In this document: positions 6,481 to 8,128 of the stretch, one piece after another | Numbering within the stretch: position 1 is the first letter of the stretch | How the letters are laid out: each line of letters starts with the position of its first letter | Assembly (NCBI GenBank): GCA_003506275.1 | Contig: DOBD01000251.1 | Coordinates: 1-8,128, forward strand | From: Bacteroidales bacterium | GTDB lineage: Bacteria > Bacteroidota > Bacteroidia > Bacteroidales > UBA1402 | Length of the DNA stretch: 8,128 nt | Reading direction: 5' to 3' | The notes under the pieces: generated by a model | The model's database searches: none | What the model was told of the DNA's origin: nothing | The model's input: only the letters and a program-made list of their open reading frames with translations | Program-made: the position numbers and the translations under genes

Positions 6481-6556
6481 GAGCTTCAGTTTTGTTACCA
6501 CAGGAAGCGAAGGAAACAGCTACGATAACAGCAAAGAACAATACTAACTTTTTCAT
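6374..6556 (-). CDS. Tiny Ala/Glu/Val-rich lipoprotein
   Basis: The 60-residue precursor has a lipoprotein signal peptide: basic MKK, a hydrophobic core (about 4-16), and a lipobox FASC with Cys19 as the lipidated residue. The mature part is only about 42 residues, built from short acidic units such as EEAAPVAE, TEEV and AVEEAAPAA, with no lysine or arginine after Lys22. It has its own promoter and terminator, so it is a real single-gene unit and not a shadow. Short lipoproteins of this composition are frequent in Bacteroidales but I know of no function. After the Cys it reads GNKTE, which does not clearly fit the surface-export signal described for this phylum, so whether it faces the periplasm or the outside is open. 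A structural or envelope-spacing role is only a guess. Confidence 0.8.
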   Translation of the reverse strand: MKKLVLFFAVIVAVSFASCGNKTEAPAEEVATEEVVAVEEAAPAADSLAPVAEEAAPVAE

Positions 6557-6602
6557 TTTTTTCTGTTTTAAAACAATAAATAGGAGTTCATTGAAATCGC
6601 GG

Positions 6603-6610
6603 CAAAATTA
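6603..6610 (-). promoter_or_regulatory. -7 promoter element of the lipoprotein gene
   Basis: The minus strand reads TAATTTTG, matching TAnnTTTG. It predicts a start near 6598 and a leader of about 42 bases that is AT-rich and includes an ACTCC stretch but no Shine-Dalgarno sequence. No convincing -33 TTTG is seen. Confidence 0.5.
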
Positions 6611-6633
6611 CGTATATTTTTCTAGTTGTGTAC

Positions 6634-6681
6634 GGGAATTCGTAAAAAAAACTAAAAAACTTTTTTTTGTGCCCTTTTTTT
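6634..6681 (+). terminator. Weak AT-rich hairpin followed by a T-run
   Basis: A8 (6644-6651) can pair with T8 (6661-6668), flanked by GGG (6634-6636) and CCC (6672-6674), with T7 (6675-6681) after it. This has the outline of a plus-strand terminator but with a mostly A-T stem and a bulge. No plus-strand gene lies just upstream, so it may simply be part of a bendable A/T-tract region between two divergent promoters. Confidence 0.2.
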
Positions 6682-6791
6682 GCCTAAAATGCCGAAAAAA
6701 TGTATAATAATACGGTATATATACGAAATTTTGAGACCATTTGCACCACTAGTAACACGCTCGGCGGTTTACTCAGATGACTCAAAAAACG

Positions 6792-6799
6792 TACCTTTG
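6792..6799 (+). promoter_or_regulatory. -7 promoter element of mtaB
   Basis: TACCTTTG is an exact TAnnTTTG match and identical to the -7 element of the sulfur fusion gene. A TTT (6768-6770) lies 21 bases upstream as a weak -33 element. The predicted start is near 6804, leaving a leader of only about 14 bases before the ATG at 6818. Confidence 0.65.
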
Positions 6800-6817
6800 C
6801 GGGTAGATGTGTAGCGC

Positions 6818-8128
6818 ATGACAGACAATACTATTTTCCCTTATCGTAGGGTATATTATACCAGTCTCGGTTGCAAGTTGAACTTTGCCGAGATGTCCAG
6901 TTTGGGTAGACAGCTTGAAGCGGCTGGCTTTCTGCCTGTACGTGCCGGCGAAGAAGCCGATCTATGTGTTATCAACACCTGCTCCGTTACGGAGACGGCC
7001 GACAAGAAAGACCGACAGGTAATACACCGGGTCATTCGTCGGTTTCCCAACGCGTTTGTCGTGGTGACCGGGTGTTATGCCCAACTCAAACCCGAAGACA
7101 TCGCCGCCATTCCCGGTGTTGACCTGATTCTCGGTGCCAACGAGAAGATGGATTTGCCAGCCTACCTTGAGAAAGTGGAAACTGGAGCCGCAAAGGCAGT
7201 GCTGACCACTCCCATCAAGGATGTGAACACCTTCCAGCCGGCTTTTTCCAGGGACGACAGAACCCGGTATTTCCTCAAAGTACAAGATGGTTGTGATTAC
7301 TACTGTACCTATTGTACCATACCCAAGGCCAGAGGGCGTAGCCGTAACGGTAGCATCGCTTCGCTGGTCGAACAAGCCAAGCAAATTGCCGCTGAGGGTG
7401 GACTGGAAATCGTACTGTCCGGTGTGAACATCGGCGATTTCGGCAAGACCACCGGAGAGTCCTTCCTGGACCTGCTCAAGGCACTCGATGACGTGACGGG
7501 CATCAGCCGCTTCCGCATCTCTTCGGTAGAACCCAACCTCCTCACGGAGGATGTCATCCGCTTTGTGGCTACGTCCAAGCGTTTCATGCCGCATTTCCAC
7601 ATACCCTTGCAGGCCGGTAACGACACGGTTTTGCGCCTTATGCACCGCCGTTATGACACCAGCCTGTTCGCCTCACGGATAGCCTATATCCGGCAACACA
7701 TGCCCCATGCTTTCATCGGAGTCGATGTCATTGTAGGTACTCGTGGGGAGACGGATGACTTGTTTGAGTCGGCTTATCGTTACATGGAATCCCTGGACGT
7801 CACTCAATTTCATGTGTTCCCCTATTCCGAAAGGCCGGATACCAAAGCCCTCGGGATCGATCACACCGTGTCGCAAAAGGAAAAGAAGCGCAGGCACGAA
7901 CTGGTACAGGCATTGTCGGAGCGCAAATGGAACACCTTTTACGAGCGTCACATTGGCACAACACAAACCGTCTTGTTTGAACAGGCGGTCAAGGGTGACC
8001 GTATGGTGGGATTCACCGCCAACTATATCAGGGTGGAGGCAGCCTACCATCCCGAGTGGGTAAACAACCTGGTGCCGTTAGGCTTGGGAGGATTCAATGA
8101 GGATGGTACGGCACTAACAGCCATCCTG
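6818..8128 (+). CDS. mtaB: tRNA t6A37 methylthiotransferase MtaB (3' end beyond window)
   Basis: An uninterrupted frame of 437 codons runs from ATG 6818 to the window edge without a stop. It encodes a radical-SAM methylthiotransferase that adds a methylthio group to N6-threonylcarbamoyladenosine at position 37 of tRNAs reading ANN codons, giving ms2t6A. The N-terminal domain has the three cysteines of the auxiliary 4Fe-4S cluster: Cys19 in SLGCKLN, Cys55 in NTCSVT and Cys86 in TGCYAQ. The radical-SAM domain has Cys159, Cys163 and Cys166 in CDYYCTYC, followed by TIPKARGRSR. Residues from about 370 on look like the TRAM RNA-binding domain. The NTCSVT and CDYYCTYC forms and length favour MtaB over MiaB or RimO. 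The ending, NEDGTALTAIL, suggests only a few residues are missing. An earlier ATG at 6807 meets a stop after four codons, so 6818 is the start. No Shine-Dalgarno sequence is seen. Confidence 0.93.
   Translation, partial: MTDNTIFPYRRVYYTSLGCKLNFAEMSSLGRQLEAAGFLPVRAGEEADLCVINTCSVTETADKKDRQVIHRVIRRFPNAFVVVTGCYAQLKPEDIAAIPGVDLILGANEKMDLPAYLEKVETGAAKAVLTTPIKDVNTFQPAFSRDDRTRYFLKVQDGCDYYCTYCTIPKARGRSRNGSIASLVEQAKQIAAEGGLEIVLSGVNIGDFGKTTGESFLDLLKALDDVTGISRFRISSVEPNLLTEDVIRFVATSKRFMPHFHIPLQAGNDTVLRLMHRRYDTSLFASRIAYIRQHMPHAFIGVDVIVGTRGETDDLFESAYRYMESLDVTQFHVFPYSERPDTKALGIDHTVSQKEKKRRHELVQALSERKWNTFYERHIGTTQTVLFEQAVKGDRMVGFTANYIRVEAAYHPEWVNNLVPLGLGGFNEDGTALTAIL

Noticed and set aside
6256..6501. An 81-codon minus-strand frame overlapping the lipoprotein gene and the island
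   Set aside because: Its first two thirds are a Lys/Leu/Pro-rich frame-shifted reading of the lipoprotein repeats, and it runs through a strong terminator.
6247..6707. Plus-strand frames rich in Gln/Leu/Arg opposite the lipoprotein gene
   Set aside because: These are antisense readings of the repetitive Ala/Glu codons, and they begin within or after the rplI terminator with no promoter.
6962..7645. A 227-codon minus-strand frame inside mtaB
   Set aside because: mtaB on the plus strand has all six cluster cysteines and family motifs in one unbroken frame, so the antisense frame is a shadow.

Overview
The window looks like chromosomal core DNA from a member of the Bacteroidia (phylum Bacteroidota). 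Three things point there. The histidine kinase and response regulator closely resemble the RprX/RprY pair of Bacteroides and Porphyromonas. Four or five gene starts are preceded by the Bacteroidota -7 promoter element TAnnTTTG, and most lack a Shine-Dalgarno sequence. A tiny Ala/Glu-rich lipoprotein of a style common in Bacteroidales is also present. I see no insertion sequence, phage gene, CRISPR array, tRNA or rRNA.

Layout. Positions 1-109 hold no gene, only a compact double palindrome just past the end of the first CDS. Positions 110-2587 (minus) encode a four-module sulfur-transfer protein: a CoA-disulfide/persulfide reductase core followed by rhodanese, TusA and DsrE-like domains. It is transcribed divergently from rprX across a 177-bp regulatory gap. 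Positions 2765-5012 (plus) are the two-component operon rprX-rprY. Positions 5126-6208 (plus) are the ribosomal protein operon rpsF-rpsR-rplI, with its own promoter and a short leader, ending at a strong terminator. A 67-bp island then separates that terminator from a second one, which faces the other way and serves a 60-residue lipoprotein gene (6374-6556, minus). After an AT-rich divergent promoter region, mtaB (tRNA methylthiotransferase) starts at 6818 on the plus strand and runs off the window edge, so it is an open partial gene.

How the parts relate. rprX-rprY form a complete sensor/regulator pair, and with no terminator between rprY and rpsF, read-through into the ribosomal operon is possible. 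The rpsF-rpsR-rplI block supplies 30S proteins bS6 and bS18 and 50S protein bL9. Its two internal genes carry strong Shine-Dalgarno sequences while the first gene has none; this is notable in a lineage whose ribosomes are reported to hide the anti-Shine-Dalgarno sequence behind bS6, bS18 and bS21. The sulfur fusion protein and MtaB both handle sulfur but are not co-transcribed, and I infer no direct link. I found no clearly new multi-gene system. The most interesting points are the four-module fusion, the Shine-Dalgarno pattern in the ribosomal operon, and the structured non-coding island between the two terminators.
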